DNA of 64,000 bases, from NCBI GenBank assembly GCA_947179325.1, contig CAMXAU010000012.1, positions 20,756 to 84,755 of the forward strand. Direction: 5' to 3'. The DNA comes from an uncultured Bacteroidales bacterium (GTDB lineage: Bacteria; Bacteroidota; Bacteroidia; Bacteroidales; UBA932). Position numbers and translations under genes: made by a program. Of this stretch, positions 20,185 to 30,370 are shown piece by piece (position 1 is the stretch's first letter; the number at the start of each line of letters is the position of its first letter). The notes beneath the pieces are model-generated. The model was not told where the DNA came from. It worked only from the letters and a program-made list of their open reading frames with translations, and did no database searches.

Positions 20185-21396
20185 ATGCGTAAGATTCTTT
20201 TTGCTGGATTCATTGCTTTGGCAATGTCCTCACTCTCTTTTAATGCGTTTGCCCAGGAAAATGGCAACAGGGATTCTCTTAACCGTATTGTCCGTGGCCC
20301 TTACGAGACAAACCGTTTCGGTGACAACTGGTTCATCGGAGTCGGAGGCGGTATCAACCTCTTCATGGATGGAGGCGGACACAAGACCCGTGTCGCTCCT
20401 GCGATTGATGTCAATGTAGGAAAATGGTTCACTCCAAGTGTCGGTGCACGTATCGGATACAACGGAATCCGTGCAAACGGATGGATGCCTAATGCAACTG
20501 TTGTGGCTCCGGAATTCGTGGACAGCAAGGGGATGTACAAGGAGAAAGTGAATTATGCATTTGCACATGCTGACCTCCTCTGGAACATCTCGAATGCATT
20601 CAGCGGATACAAGGAGACAAGGTTCTGGAATGTAATCCCTTACGCTACTTTCGGATTTATGCATTCCTATGGTGTGAAAGGAGTTGACCATAAGGACAAT
20701 GAGTTTGCAGCAGGTGCCGGTATCCTCAACAACCTTCGCCTCTGCGACCGTGTGAACCTTACACTTGACGGACGTGCTGTCGCTGTGAAAGGCACATTCA
20801 ACGGAATGAAAGGCGGTGTTACAGTCCTTCCTACTGTCACTGTCGGTGTCTCAGTCAACCTTGGCAAGACCAACTGGAAACGTGCTACACAGGTTCCTGC
20901 AGGCTATGCTCCATATTGCATAGCAGCTGTAAATGACATGAAGAGCGAATCTGATGACCTCAGGAAAGAGAATGCTGACCTTGCAAGGAAGAATGACAAC
21001 CTTGCAAAAGAGGTGGCAGCCCTCAAGAAAGAGAACGAGGAGCTGAAGAACAGGAAGCCTGAGAGAATCATGCTTGACGTTACCCCTGGTGCTGTCTTCT
21101 TCAACATAGGAGAGACCAAGCTTGATGCAAGGGAGCTCTTCCACCTTGACTTCTATCTGCAGAACGTGATTGCACAGGACAAGGACAAGGTATTCGTGCT
21201 CACAGGATATGCTGACAAGCAGACTGGTACAAAGAAACGCAACCAGCAGCTCAGCGAGCAGAGGGTACAGTATGTATATGACCTTCTCCGCAACAAATAC
21301 AACGTTCCGGCTGAGCGTCTTGTAATCAAGGCTGTGGGATCAGAGAACAACAGGTTCAGCGATCCTGTACTCAACAGGTCAGTTGTGATAGAGTAA
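20185..21396 (+). CDS. OmpA-family outer membrane protein (beta-barrel, coiled coil, OmpA C-terminal domain)
   Basis: Signal peptide; barrel; coiled coil (DLRKENADLARKNDNLAKEVAALKKENEELKN); OmpA-type VLTGYADKQTGTKKRNQQLSEQRVQYVYDLLRNKYNVPAERLVIKAVG. Confidence 0.92.
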   Translation: MRKILFAGFIALAMSSLSFNAFAQENGNRDSLNRIVRGPYETNRFGDNWFIGVGGGINLFMDGGGHKTRVAPAIDVNVGKWFTPSVGARIGYNGIRANGWMPNATVVAPEFVDSKGMYKEKVNYAFAHADLLWNISNAFSGYKETRFWNVIPYATFGFMHSYGVKGVDHKDNEFAAGAGILNNLRLCDRVNLTLDGRAVAVKGTFNGMKGGVTVLPTVTVGVSVNLGKTNWKRATQVPAGYAPYCIAAVNDMKSESDDLRKENADLARKNDNLAKEVAALKKENEELKNRKPERIMLDVTPGAVFFNIGETKLDARELFHLDFYLQNVIAQDKDKVFVLTGYADKQTGTKKRNQQLSEQRVQYVYDLLRNKYNVPAERLVIKAVGSENNRFSDPVLNRSVVIE

Positions 21397-21420
21397 TCTC
21401 TGATTGACTCATGGATATAG

Positions 21421-21450
21421 GGACGGCTTTCAGGAGCCGTCCTTTTTTTT
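21421..21450 (+). terminator. Rho-independent terminator after the OmpA-like gene
   Basis: GGACGGCT-ttcagg-AGCCGTCC followed by T8. Confidence 0.9.
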
Positions 21451-21491
21451 GTATGGCGGGCAATCCGATTGGGGAATACGAAATCATTTCT

Positions 21492-21499
21492 TATATTTG
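21492..21499 (+). promoter_or_regulatory. -7 box TATATTTG upstream of agmatine deiminase
   Basis: TAnnTTTG match 25 bp before ATG 21524. Confidence 0.5.
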
Positions 21500-21523
21500 C
21501 CGGCGTTTGTTTGATTTTATAGT

Positions 21524-22564
21524 ATGAGACTGCCTGCAGAATGGGAAAGACAGAGCGGCGTACAGCTTACATGGCCGCATTGCGATACAGAATGGTATCA
21601 GCTTGAAAAGGTTCTTGAATGCTATGTCAACATAGCATCTGCCATAATGAAGTTCGAACCCCTGATGATTGTTGCCCGCGACATAGACGAGGCAAAGGAG
21701 GATATCAGAAGGGTTTCCGCTGCTTCAGGTGTCAATATTGACATTTCCGCGATAAAATTCTATGAAGCTCCTCTGAATGACACATGGGCGAGGGACCATG
21801 GCGGCATTTCAGTGCATGGAGACAACGGGGAAAAATATCTCTATGACTTTGTCTTCAACGGCTGGGGGCTGAAATTTGCCTCAAACCTTGACAACCAGAT
21901 AACAAAGACGATATTTTCACAGGGGGCATTCAATGATGACGTGATGGGGGTCGACATGAGGCCGTTTGTCCTTGAGGGTGGCAGCATCGATTCTGACGGA
22001 TGCGGTACCCTGCTGACCACCTCGGAGTGCCTTTGCTCCCTCAACAGGAATGAATATCTGTCCAGGGAGGAGATTGAGGATGAGCTGACAGGGGCTTTCG
22101 GGCTTTCAAGGATATTGTGGCTTGACCATGGAGGAATAATAGGGGATGACACTGACAGCCACGTGGATACGCTTGCGCGTTTCTGCAGCCCGGACACTAT
22201 CGCCTATGTGCAGTGCACTGATCCGGATGACCCTCACTATGACAGTCTGGCGGAGATGGAGAGGCAGCTGCGCACTTTCAGGACTGCTGACGGGAAACGC
22301 TATAACCTGGTTCCTCTGCCGCTTCCGGATGAACTTTATCTTGATGACTACAGGCTGCCTGCTTCATACGCGAATTTCCTGATTGTGAACGGAGGGGTGC
22401 TTCTTCCAGGCTCAGGCTCGCCTAAGGACAATGAGGCCCGTGAGGCTTTACAGAAGGCTTTCCCGGACAGGGAGGTTGTAGTCGTGGACTGCCGTGCGCT
22501 TCTTTCCGGCCATGGCTCGCTCCATTGTGTGACCATGCAGTATCCTGAGGGCTACATACGGTAA
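21524..22564 (+). CDS. aguA: Agmatine deiminase / peptidylarginine deiminase family
   Basis: LPAEWERQSGVQLTWPHCDTEW; NDTWARDHGGISV; VLEGGSIDSDGCGTLLTTSECL; WLDHGGIIGDDTDSHVDTLARF; GHGSLHCVTMQYP. Next gene is aguB. Confidence 0.93.
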   Translation: MRLPAEWERQSGVQLTWPHCDTEWYQLEKVLECYVNIASAIMKFEPLMIVARDIDEAKEDIRRVSAASGVNIDISAIKFYEAPLNDTWARDHGGISVHGDNGEKYLYDFVFNGWGLKFASNLDNQITKTIFSQGAFNDDVMGVDMRPFVLEGGSIDSDGCGTLLTTSECLCSLNRNEYLSREEIEDELTGAFGLSRILWLDHGGIIGDDTDSHVDTLARFCSPDTIAYVQCTDPDDPHYDSLAEMERQLRTFRTADGKRYNLVPLPLPDELYLDDYRLPASYANFLIVNGGVLLPGSGSPKDNEAREALQKAFPDREVVVVDCRALLSGHGSLHCVTMQYPEGYIR

Positions 22565-22592
22565 TTATAGGAACAATAAAGACAAGAATACA

Positions 22593-23480
22593 ATGAATTT
22601 ACTGAAAGTAGGAATGGTTCAGCAGGCATGTTCTGATGACATTGCCGCCAATATAGAGAAACTTAAAGGGAATATCCGCCTATGTGCGGAGCAGGGGGCG
22701 CAGCTTGTTGTGCTTCAGGAACTTCATAACTCTCCATATTTCTGCAAGACAGAGGATGCTTCGCTCTGTGACCTCGCCGAGCCTATACCTGGCCCTTCGA
22801 CAGAGACCTATGGTGAGCTTGCAAGGGAGCTTGGGATAGTCCTGGTCCTCTCGCTCTTCGAGAGAAGGACAGCCGGGATATACCATAATACCGCTGTTGT
22901 CATTGAGAAAGACGGGACGATTGCAGGGAAATACAGGAAAATGCATATCCCGGACGACCCTTGCTATTATGAGAAATTCTATTTCACGCCTGGTGACCTC
23001 GGCTTCAAGCCGATAGAGACTTCTGTCGGGACACTTGGTGTCCTGGTGTGCTGGGACCAGTGGTATCCGGAGGCGGCACGCTGCATGGCTCTCAATGGGG
23101 CGCAGATGCTTATCTACCCTACTGCAATCGGAGGTGTCTATACAGACCCGGTTGAGGAGCAGAAGGTGCAGAGTGATGCATGGCAGCTTGTCCAGAGGGG
23201 ACATTCTGTAGCCAACGGGCTTCCTGTAATTACTGTAAACCGTACCGGGCAGGAGGATGACCCGAGCGGAAACACTAAGGGCATCAAGTTCTGGGGGCGT
23301 TCGTTCGCAACTGGTCCGCAGGGTGAGCTGCTTGCAGAGTTCGGAAATGACGAGGAGGGTGTAAAGGTTGTGGAGATTGACCTTGACAGGACTGAATATG
23401 TACGCCGCGGATGGCCGTTCTTCCGTGACAGGCGTATCGATGCATACGGTGAGAACATACTTAAGCGTTACGGCAAATAA
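22593..23480 (+). CDS. aguB: N-carbamoylputrescine amidase (nitrilase family)
   Basis: [82 protein letters not shown]. Nitrilase E-K-C triad present. Confidence 0.95.
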   Translation: MNLLKVGMVQQACSDDIAANIEKLKGNIRLCAEQGAQLVVLQELHNSPYFCKTEDASLCDLAEPIPGPSTETYGELARELGIVLVLSLFERRTAGIYHNTAVVIEKDGTIAGKYRKMHIPDDPCYYEKFYFTPGDLGFKPIETSVGTLGVLVCWDQWYPEAARCMALNGAQMLIYPTAIGGVYTDPVEEQKVQSDAWQLVQRGHSVANGLPVITVNRTGQEDDPSGNTKGIKFWGRSFATGPQGELLAEFGNDEEGVKVVEIDLDRTEYVRRGWPFFRDRRIDAYGENILKRYGK

Positions 23481-23496
23481 CCAACAACAAAATCAT

Positions 23497-24681
23497 ATGA
23501 CAAAGATTGGAACTACTTTTACCAGGTACGGCAGGAAAGCCGTACTTTGCGGCTCCGGTGAACTTGGAAAGGAAGTGGCTATTGAATTTCAGCGTTATGG
23601 AGTTGAAGTCGTGGCGCTTGATAAATATGCAAATGCCCCTGCCATGCATATTGCCAATTCTTGCCATGTGCTGCCTATGCTTGACGGTGCTGCCCTGCGC
23701 AGGGTCATAGAGCAGGAAAAGCCGGACTATGTGATACCGGAGATCGAGGCCATAGCAACGGACACTCTGGTGGAGCTTGAGAAGGAGGGCTACAATGTTG
23801 TGCCTACAGCCATAGCAGCGCGCCTTACAATGAACAGGGAGGGCATACGCCGCCTTGCAGCGGAGACTCTCGGGCTTCCTACATCATCCTACCGTTTCGC
23901 TGAAACCCGTGAGGAATTTGAAAAGGCTGTGGCAGAAGTCGGAATGCCATGTGTCGTGAAGCCTGTCATGAGCTCTTCAGGGCATGGGCAGAGTGTTGTC
24001 CGTAATGCTGAGGACATCGGGAATTCATGGAATATATCCCAGGAAGGCGGACGTGCTGGCAGCGGAAAGGTCATTGTCGAGGGATTTGTTGACTTTGACT
24101 ATGAGATTACCCTGCTTACGGTACGGCATTCTGCGGGGACTACATTCCTCAAGCCGATAGGGCATCACCAGGTCGACGGAGACTATCGTGAATCATGGCA
24201 GCCGCAGGAGATGTCGCAGACAGCGATTGCCAAGGCTGAGGCCATTGCCGGTGCCATAACTGAGGCGCTTGGAGGATATGGCATTTTCGGTGTGGAGCTT
24301 TTCATCAAGGGAGATGAGGTGATTTTCAGCGAGGTGTCCCCGAGACCTCATGATACGGGAATGGTGACAATGATTTCCCAGGACATGTCTGAATTCGGGC
24401 TTCATGCACGCGCAATACTTGGACTGCCTGTTCCTTCTGTCGAATTCTATGGCCCATCAGCCTCAAAGGCCATTGTTGTAGAGGGCAATACTTCTGAATA
24501 TGAATTCTGTGACCTTGAAAAGGTGCTTGAGGAGCCTGGTGTGCAGATCCGTATTTTCGGCAAGCCGGAGATTTCCGGACACCGCCGCCTCGGGGTGCTG
24601 CTTGCAAAGGCTGGTACTGTAGAGGAGGCTCTTGCGAAGGTCAACCGTGCATATGAAAAACTTACAGTGAAAGTGTACTAG
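23497..24681 (+). CDS. purT: Formate-dependent phosphoribosylglycinamide formyltransferase (start 23497 preferred over 23368)
   Basis: [48 protein letters not shown]-grasp; [17 protein letters not shown]. The longer ORF overlaps aguB by over 100 bp. Confidence 0.95.
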   Translation: MTKIGTTFTRYGRKAVLCGSGELGKEVAIEFQRYGVEVVALDKYANAPAMHIANSCHVLPMLDGAALRRVIEQEKPDYVIPEIEAIATDTLVELEKEGYNVVPTAIAARLTMNREGIRRLAAETLGLPTSSYRFAETREEFEKAVAEVGMPCVVKPVMSSSGHGQSVVRNAEDIGNSWNISQEGGRAGSGKVIVEGFVDFDYEITLLTVRHSAGTTFLKPIGHHQVDGDYRESWQPQEMSQTAIAKAEAIAGAITEALGGYGIFGVELFIKGDEVIFSEVSPRPHDTGMVTMISQDMSEFGLHARAILGLPVPSVEFYGPSASKAIVVEGNTSEYEFCDLEKVLEEPGVQIRIFGKPEISGHRRLGVLLAKAGTVEEALAKVNRAYEKLTVKVY

Positions 24682-24708
24682 AAGCCCCTGGGGCAATTGA
24701 AGATAATG

Positions 24709-24745
24709 ATTATCCCGTTGCAGATGCTATTTGTAACGGGATAAT
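24709..24745. terminator. Bidirectional terminator-like hairpin between convergent purT and the HAD gene
   Basis: ATTATCCCGTT (24709-24719) / AACGGGATAAT (24735-24745), perfect 11-bp arms; overlaps the last codons of the minus-strand HAD gene. Confidence 0.6.
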
Positions 24746-25566
24746 TTGCGTAATGTGTCTTCCACCTTTATCTTGTCGATGATCGAGCAGACAACCTTAT
24801 ATGTCCTGCTGTCCTTTGTGTAGTGTGCCGGAGTTATGAAATTCACCCTTTCCTGTTTCAGCAGCTTCTGGGCAATCTCCTTCTTTCCTGGAATCCTCGG
24901 GTTGTAGACAGCTATCGAATTCCCTCCGAACATCTTGACTATCTTCATGCATGGAACATCAGTCTCGCCGTCTCCGAAATATATCATGTTGGGGAACGGT
25001 ACGCGCTTGTTCTCGTCAAGCTGGCTCTCGTTCACGAGCTGGTTGTCGCGTATGCTGAGTATGCCTTTGTTTATCTTGAAGAGGAACTGCGTCTTTGCCG
25101 TATAGTCTACGGCCACGCCGGGCCATTCTGCCACGCCATTGTCGTCATACAGGAAAGAGCAGGCGTATATACGCTTGAACTCATGTGCAATCGGGGTCCC
25201 CTCAATCATTTCCGCGAGTCCGGATGAGTTTATGTAATGCTCGATTGTCACCCCGTGTGCCTTGCCGTATTCATTGATCAGCCTGAACCAGCCCCTGACT
25301 CCGTCGAAAAGCTCTATGCCCTTGCCGAAGCTCATGAATTTGCTCCTTTCGAGGGAAATCCCTGCCTTTCTTGCTTCGTCGAACATAAGTTTCATGTAGC
25401 TCAGGATGTTGCTGGCGTCCTGTCCCTTGGCGATGTCATCGCTCATCTTCCAGAATTCCTTCGGGCTTTTGCCGATTGCCTGGATAAAGCCGAATTCCTG
25501 CATGTTTCCCGGAGAGAGTGTGCCGTCGAAATCGTAAATAAGTGCCACTATCGGATTGCGTCTCAT
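24727..25566 (-). CDS. HAD-superfamily phosphatase-like protein
   Basis: 279 aa. ALIYDFDGTLSPGNMQEFG (DxDGT) and MIYFGDGETDVPCMK. Confidence 0.85.
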   Translation of the reverse strand: MRRNPIVALIYDFDGTLSPGNMQEFGFIQAIGKSPKEFWKMSDDIAKGQDASNILSYMKLMFDEARKAGISLERSKFMSFGKGIELFDGVRGWFRLINEYGKAHGVTIEHYINSSGLAEMIEGTPIAHEFKRIYACSFLYDDNGVAEWPGVAVDYTAKTQFLFKINKGILSIRDNQLVNESQLDENKRVPFPNMIYFGDGETDVPCMKIVKMFGGNSIAVYNPRIPGKKEIAQKLLKQERVNFITPAHYTKDSRTYKVVCSIIDKIKVEDTLRKLSRYK

Positions 25567-25762
25567 ACCCTTAAAGTGTTATGCCTCTTGTCTTTGACAT
25601 TTGGCAGTATTGTTGATACAGCTGTTACTGATGCCGGGAGCAGGCATAAAGCTTGCCAAAATGCATGCCGGGACCTGGCGTATATATGTGTCTTCGGACA
25701 CAAATATAGGAAAATTAATAAATTAATTGCTAATTTTGTATGATTACTAAAGACATCGGTCT

Positions 25763-27406
25763 ATGAAACATTATTTCACACGTCTACAGGACATGATGGC
25801 TGCCCATTGGGATAAGCCTGCCCTATGCAACTATAAGGGTGAATCTTTCACATTCGGTGAACTCGCTACTAAAATCGCACGCTTTCATCTGGTCTTTGAG
25901 GCCGTCGGGATCAAGAAGGGGGACCGCATTGCCCTTTGTGCCAGAAACTCTGCACGCTGGGGTGTCTCTTTCCTGGCAATCAACACTTATGAGGCTGTAG
26001 TCGTGCCGATACTTTCGGATTTTCTTCCGGAAAGTGTAAATGCTCTTGTAGACCATTCCGAAAGCAAGGTCCTCTTTACGGATACAGATTTGTGGAAGAA
26101 GCTTGACATCGAGAAGATGCCTATGGTCAGGACAGTCGTGTCCGTTACGGACTTTACTGTACTTTATGCTGCGGATGATGAGGTTAGGACTGCCCTTGCA
26201 AGCCTTCCGGAGCTTTTTGCGGCAAGGTATCCTGACGGATTCAGCATAAAGGATGTGGACTATCCTGTGGGAAATGACAAGGAGCTGGCGATAATCAACT
26301 ATACTTCCGGTACTACCAGTGCCCCAAAGGGCGTGATGCTGCGCTATGAATGCCTTACCTCCAATGTAGAGTTCGGGCAGGACCATATACCGTCATCTCC
26401 GGAAGACAGCATTGTCTCCATGCTCCCGATGGCGCATATGTACGGGATGATGTTCGAGTTCCTTTATCCGCTTTGCGGCGGCTCTACGGTGTATTATCTT
26501 GGCAAGACGCCGACTCCTGCACTGCTTCTCGGGGCGATGAAGGATGTGCAGCCTTATCTGCTGATAACAGTCCCTCTTGTCATGGAGAAGATTTTCAGAA
26601 GCTCTGTCCAGCCTGTCCTGAAAAAGCCGGTGATGAAGGCCATGGTTTCAATACCTGGAGTGAACCGTATAATCTTCAATAAGATACGTGGCAAGCTGAT
26701 GGCTGCATTCGGTGGCAGGGTCAGGATGATAATAATGGGAGGTGCAGCACTGAATCCGGAAGTTGAGAAATGGTTCACGCGTATAGGCCTTCCGTTTACT
26801 GTCGGATATGGAATGACCGAGGCCGCCCCTCTCCTTGCATATTCACCTTGTGACAGGTTTGTCCCGAGATCTTGCGGAAAGGCCGTTGACAGGGAGGAGG
26901 TGCGTATTGATTCTGAGGACCCTCAGAATGTTGTCGGTGAAATCCAGGCCAGAGGTACAAATATAATGAGCGGGTACTATAAGAACGAAGAGGCTACAAG
27001 GGCGGCGTTCACAGAAGACGGATGGATGAATACCGGAGACCTCGGTGTGATTGACGCTGACGGGAATATATTTATCCGTGGACGCAGCAAGAACATGATA
27101 TTGTCCTCGAATGGCCAGAACATATATCCGGAGGAGGTAGAGGCTGTGATAAACAGCCAGCCTTATGTCGTGGAGACCGTTGTCGTTGACAGGGCCTCAA
27201 AGCTTGTGGCCCTGGTATACCTTGACAGGGATAAGCTTAAGAATGACGGGCTTGAAGGGGAGCAGCTTGACCTTAGGATGTCGGAAATGATGAAGGCTGT
27301 GAACAGGGATCTGCCGTCATACAGCAAGATTACCAGGATTGAGACAGTTGACTCTCCGTTTGAGAAGACTCCGAAGATGAGCATCAAGAGATTCATGTAC
27401 AGATGA
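25763..27406 (+). CDS. AMP-dependent synthetase / long-chain acyl-CoA ligase
   Basis: 547 aa. NYTSGTTSAPKGVML, VGYGMTEAAPLLAYSP, DGWMNTGDLGVIDADGNIFIRGRSKNMILSSNGQNIYPEEVE. Confidence 0.92.
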   Translation: MKHYFTRLQDMMAAHWDKPALCNYKGESFTFGELATKIARFHLVFEAVGIKKGDRIALCARNSARWGVSFLAINTYEAVVVPILSDFLPESVNALVDHSESKVLFTDTDLWKKLDIEKMPMVRTVVSVTDFTVLYAADDEVRTALASLPELFAARYPDGFSIKDVDYPVGNDKELAIINYTSGTTSAPKGVMLRYECLTSNVEFGQDHIPSSPEDSIVSMLPMAHMYGMMFEFLYPLCGGSTVYYLGKTPTPALLLGAMKDVQPYLLITVPLVMEKIFRSSVQPVLKKPVMKAMVSIPGVNRIIFNKIRGKLMAAFGGRVRMIIMGGAALNPEVEKWFTRIGLPFTVGYGMTEAAPLLAYSPCDRFVPRSCGKAVDREEVRIDSEDPQNVVGEIQARGTNIMSGYYKNEEATRAAFTEDGWMNTGDLGVIDADGNIFIRGRSKNMILSSNGQNIYPEEVEAVINSQPYVVETVVVDRASKLVALVYLDRDKLKNDGLEGEQLDLRMSEMMKAVNRDLPSYSKITRIETVDSPFEKTPKMSIKRFMYR

Positions 27407-27438
27407 TGCCTTTGCCTTCCGGCAATTGGCATGGACTG

Positions 27439-27477
27439 GGGATGTCTGCAGCAAATTTGCAGGCATCCCTTTCTTTT
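27439..27477 (+). terminator. Terminator after the acyl-CoA ligase
   Basis: GGGATGtCTGCA - loop - TGCAGgCATCCC followed by TTTCTTTT. Confidence 0.75.
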
Positions 27478-27532
27478 GTGCAACGAATGGACCTTTTCCT
27501 GCATCTAAGTAGTCGCATTTGAGCAATTGTAG

Positions 27533-28192
27533 ATGAAGAAATATATTTTATTTGTTTTTGCACTTTGGATCTCCGTTGCAGCGTCAGGCGTGGAAACAAG
27601 ACGGACAAGGTCGACATATGAACTTAACAGGCATGAGTTCGCGTTAAGCGGCGCGTTCTATCCTGGACGCTATGCATTCGGGTATGACTTTGACTTTATC
27701 CCGAGAACCTATCAGCATTGCGGCTCTATAAATGTGTCGGACATCTATCTGAGCGCATCGACATACGCCAAGGAGAAGGTTACGAATTCATGGACATTCT
27801 CATATAGCTATAATTTTTCAAGGATATTCGCCCTTCAGGCTGGAGTGACATATGAGGGTGGCTGGAGTGAATGCTACAGGGCGGAGGATGACCTCCTGGT
27901 CTCTTCGATATCAAGCCAGTTCCTGACGCCCATGCTGACGGCAAGGTTCAGCTGGCTCAACAGGAAATATGTCAGGATGTACTCCTCAATAGGGGCCGGC
28001 ATGTCGGTAAGCCTCTCAAGCACGCATTATGTAACTGATGACAATGCAGTGCATGAACGTCCAGACACATATTTATCCCTGCAGGTCACCCCGGTCGGGA
28101 TCTCTGTCGGGAAGCAGCTGTATGGCTTTGTCGAGGTCGGTGTGGGGACAATATATCTTGGAGGATGCTTCGGCATCGGATACCGTTTCTAG
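27533..28192 (+). CDS. Hypothetical outer-membrane beta-barrel protein, copy A
   Basis: 219 aa. Signal peptide; alternating aromatic beta-strand pattern; C-terminus ...FGIGYRF ending in Phe. Resembles ORF 28908-29531. Confidence 0.75.
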   Translation: MKKYILFVFALWISVAASGVETRRTRSTYELNRHEFALSGAFYPGRYAFGYDFDFIPRTYQHCGSINVSDIYLSASTYAKEKVTNSWTFSYSYNFSRIFALQAGVTYEGGWSECYRAEDDLLVSSISSQFLTPMLTARFSWLNRKYVRMYSSIGAGMSVSLSSTHYVTDDNAVHERPDTYLSLQVTPVGISVGKQLYGFVEVGVGTIYLGGCFGIGYRF

Positions 28193-28204
28193 AAAATCAT
28201 TGAG

Positions 28205-28894
28205 ATGAGGAAATATATCAGTATTCTATTCGTTTCAGCTTTTTCATTGCTTGTGTCAGGCTGCACTATGTACAGTGACAAGGATTCTGTCGGAAGTGCG
28301 TCCATGGACTTGGCCAGGCAGATGTATGCCAATACTGTCAGTCCTGTGCTCTATGTCGCGGAGCTGGCTGATTTCTATGAGGCTTATCTTGAGATATGGG
28401 AAGACAGGGAAGCCTCTCTCCTGCTTGCCGGGGAATATTTTGGGGACAGTACTGTGCAGCTTTATTATCAGGATGTCACAGTGCTGCTGTGGGGCAGGAT
28501 ATCGCAGACAGGTGTCGGGCATTTCTATCTTGCAGAGTCCGGGGATATGTCGGCGACGTATAGTGTTACTGCTGAGGGAGACCGGAAATACCGTATCGAG
28601 TGCGAGCAGATAGGGACAGAATACTACGGCTCGTGGAAAAAGCTCATGACATATGCGCTTGTCCTGGTATCTGACAGCGGAATACTCGTGGACCGTCTTG
28701 AAATCGGATATATAGACAAGGATGATAACTATGTGCAGGTGGGCTGTGTTGAGCCTCTTAAGTCGAGGAGAATGAAGGGGCATTTCAGCATGCCGTATTC
28801 CGGTCTCCTGGACTTCAAGGTGTCTGGAGGGGTATCCGATGCCTTTTCAGTGAGGTTCCAGCCTAAAGGTCTGATGGAAATACAGAATAATTAA
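28205..28894 (+). CDS. Hypothetical lipoprotein, copy A
   Basis: 229 aa. Lipobox LLVSGCTMYSDKDS; 12 bp after the barrel gene. Confidence 0.75.
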   Translation: MRKYISILFVSAFSLLVSGCTMYSDKDSVGSASMDLARQMYANTVSPVLYVAELADFYEAYLEIWEDREASLLLAGEYFGDSTVQLYYQDVTVLLWGRISQTGVGHFYLAESGDMSATYSVTAEGDRKYRIECEQIGTEYYGSWKKLMTYALVLVSDSGILVDRLEIGYIDKDDNYVQVGCVEPLKSRRMKGHFSMPYSGLLDFKVSGGVSDAFSVRFQPKGLMEIQNN

Positions 28895-28907
28895 AATATA
28901 CAGGAGG

Positions 28908-29531
28908 ATGAAGCGTTCATTTGTGCTGGCGGCATTTGTTCTTTTCTGCTGCCTTGCAGCCGCTGCCGTCGAAAGGAAAGGCAGCAGGGAAATCCCTTTC
29001 AGGTATGAGGTAAATGTCGGGTACGGTACATTCCCGTTTGCTGATGCCAATAATTTTTCTGACATGTTCCGGACATATGATATCACGTGGTTGGGGAACA
29101 CAGGCTCCCTAAGCAGCGTCTATGGCGACTATTCCGGGCCGGAATATATTACAGGGGTGTTTTCCGCTGAATTCAATGTAAGGTTCAAGAAATGGTTTAC
29201 CCTATCTTCGCAGATGAATTTTGATGCAGTGCTGCAGGGGACCTATTCATCGCTTACAGGTGAGAGGACAGGGAACACCAACAGCTATATGCTTTCTGTG
29301 CTGCCTTATGCAAAGTTCACGTATCTGAACAGGCCCCTGGTATATATGTATTCATCAATAGGCCTGGGACTGTCGATGGCATTGGAGCATAACAGCAGCC
29401 TTTCATTGTATCCGGCCGTGCAGGTTGTGCCTGTAGGTGTCGCTGTCGGGAAGAGGGTCTACGGATTGTTTGAGCTTGGATTCGGTACTGTGTATTGCGG
29501 GTGCAAGGCGGGAATAGGTTACAGATTCTGA
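28908..29531 (+). CDS. Hypothetical outer-membrane beta-barrel protein, copy B
   Basis: 207 aa. Signal peptide; C-terminal half matches copy A (VYMYSSIGLGLSM..VPVGVAVGKRVYGLFELGFGTVY.. GIGYRF vs VRMYSSIGAGMSV..TPVGISVGKQLYGFVEVGVGTIY..GIGYRF). Confidence 0.75.
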   Translation: MKRSFVLAAFVLFCCLAAAAVERKGSREIPFRYEVNVGYGTFPFADANNFSDMFRTYDITWLGNTGSLSSVYGDYSGPEYITGVFSAEFNVRFKKWFTLSSQMNFDAVLQGTYSSLTGERTGNTNSYMLSVLPYAKFTYLNRPLVYMYSSIGLGLSMALEHNSSLSLYPAVQVVPVGVAVGKRVYGLFELGFGTVYCGCKAGIGYRF

Positions 29532-29543
29532 TAAGGAAAAGCC

Positions 29544-30305
29544 ATGAAAAGGATTATAGATATTGTATTGCTGGTGTCAGCGTCTCTGCTGACGGTTTCA
29601 TGCCGGATTTCGGACGGGTTTTCTTCGCGCCACAATCCTGAGGGACTGCGGACATATACTTATTCATTGATGAATTCAATGCTTGACAGCCCGCTTCAGG
29701 TCATGGACCTGATGACAGAAATAGATGTCTACCTCAGGCTTCCAGATGCTGAGAAGATGAAGGAGGAGTACCGTGAGATGAGGGAGAATCTCAAGAATCT
29801 TGACCTCTTGAGCCTCAAGTATATAGGCGCAGGACAGATTGATACGGACGGCAAGTCCCTCTTCGAGGTGGGGAGCAGGTGGTGCTTCGTGGAGGATGGT
29901 TATTTCAGGTATTCTGCATCATGGAGGATATATCCTGGGCACAAGGACAGGCTGGTCATCACCTGTGTCGGTGAGAATGAGTGGGAGATAGAGGAGGATG
30001 GCAATGGTGATATGCTCCGTATGCATGTGACAGGGACGCAGTCTGAGGCAGTGGCGGGAAAACTGGATTATGCCGTCACCTGCAGCGGGCTTGTCGCTCC
30101 TGATGAAGATGGCTACAGCGCAGAATTCTCCACAGACGGCATGCTATGGCTGAATTCAGTGGATGATACCTATGATGACCCTTATTGCTATAGATGCTAT
30201 ACAGGTGACTTTTATGTAAGGATATTCAGTGGCGGTGCGGAAAAGGACTGGTGCCGTATGATATCGGGACCGGACGGCACCTTGTCATATGAGACCAATC
30301 TTTAG
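29544..30305 (+). CDS. Hypothetical lipoprotein, copy B
   Basis: 253 aa. Lipobox LLTVSCRISDG; same order and spacing as copy A. Confidence 0.73.
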   Translation: MKRIIDIVLLVSASLLTVSCRISDGFSSRHNPEGLRTYTYSLMNSMLDSPLQVMDLMTEIDVYLRLPDAEKMKEEYREMRENLKNLDLLSLKYIGAGQIDTDGKSLFEVGSRWCFVEDGYFRYSASWRIYPGHKDRLVITCVGENEWEIEEDGNGDMLRMHVTGTQSEAVAGKLDYAVTCSGLVAPDEDGYSAEFSTDGMLWLNSVDDTYDDPYCYRCYTGDFYVRIFSGGAEKDWCRMISGPDGTLSYETNL

Positions 30306-30331
30306 GATATGCCATCCGGAGAAGGCGGTAG

Positions 30332-30370
30332 ACGGAGCAGGACTGACAACATGTCAGTCCTGCTCCGTTT
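30332..30370 (+). terminator. Strong hairpin closing the OMP/lipoprotein cluster
   Basis: Perfect 17-bp inverted repeat ACGGAGCAGGACTGACA-aca-TGTCAGTCCTGCTCCGT followed by TT. Confidence 0.75.

Noticed and set aside
23368-23496. N-terminal extension of PurT
   Set aside because: It overlaps the aguB coding end; canonical PurT start is at 23497.
27533-30305. Phage- or toxin-related interpretation of the four hypothetical genes
   Set aside because: Signal peptides, lipoboxes and beta-barrel C-termini point to envelope proteins; no toxin, immunity or phage motif seen.
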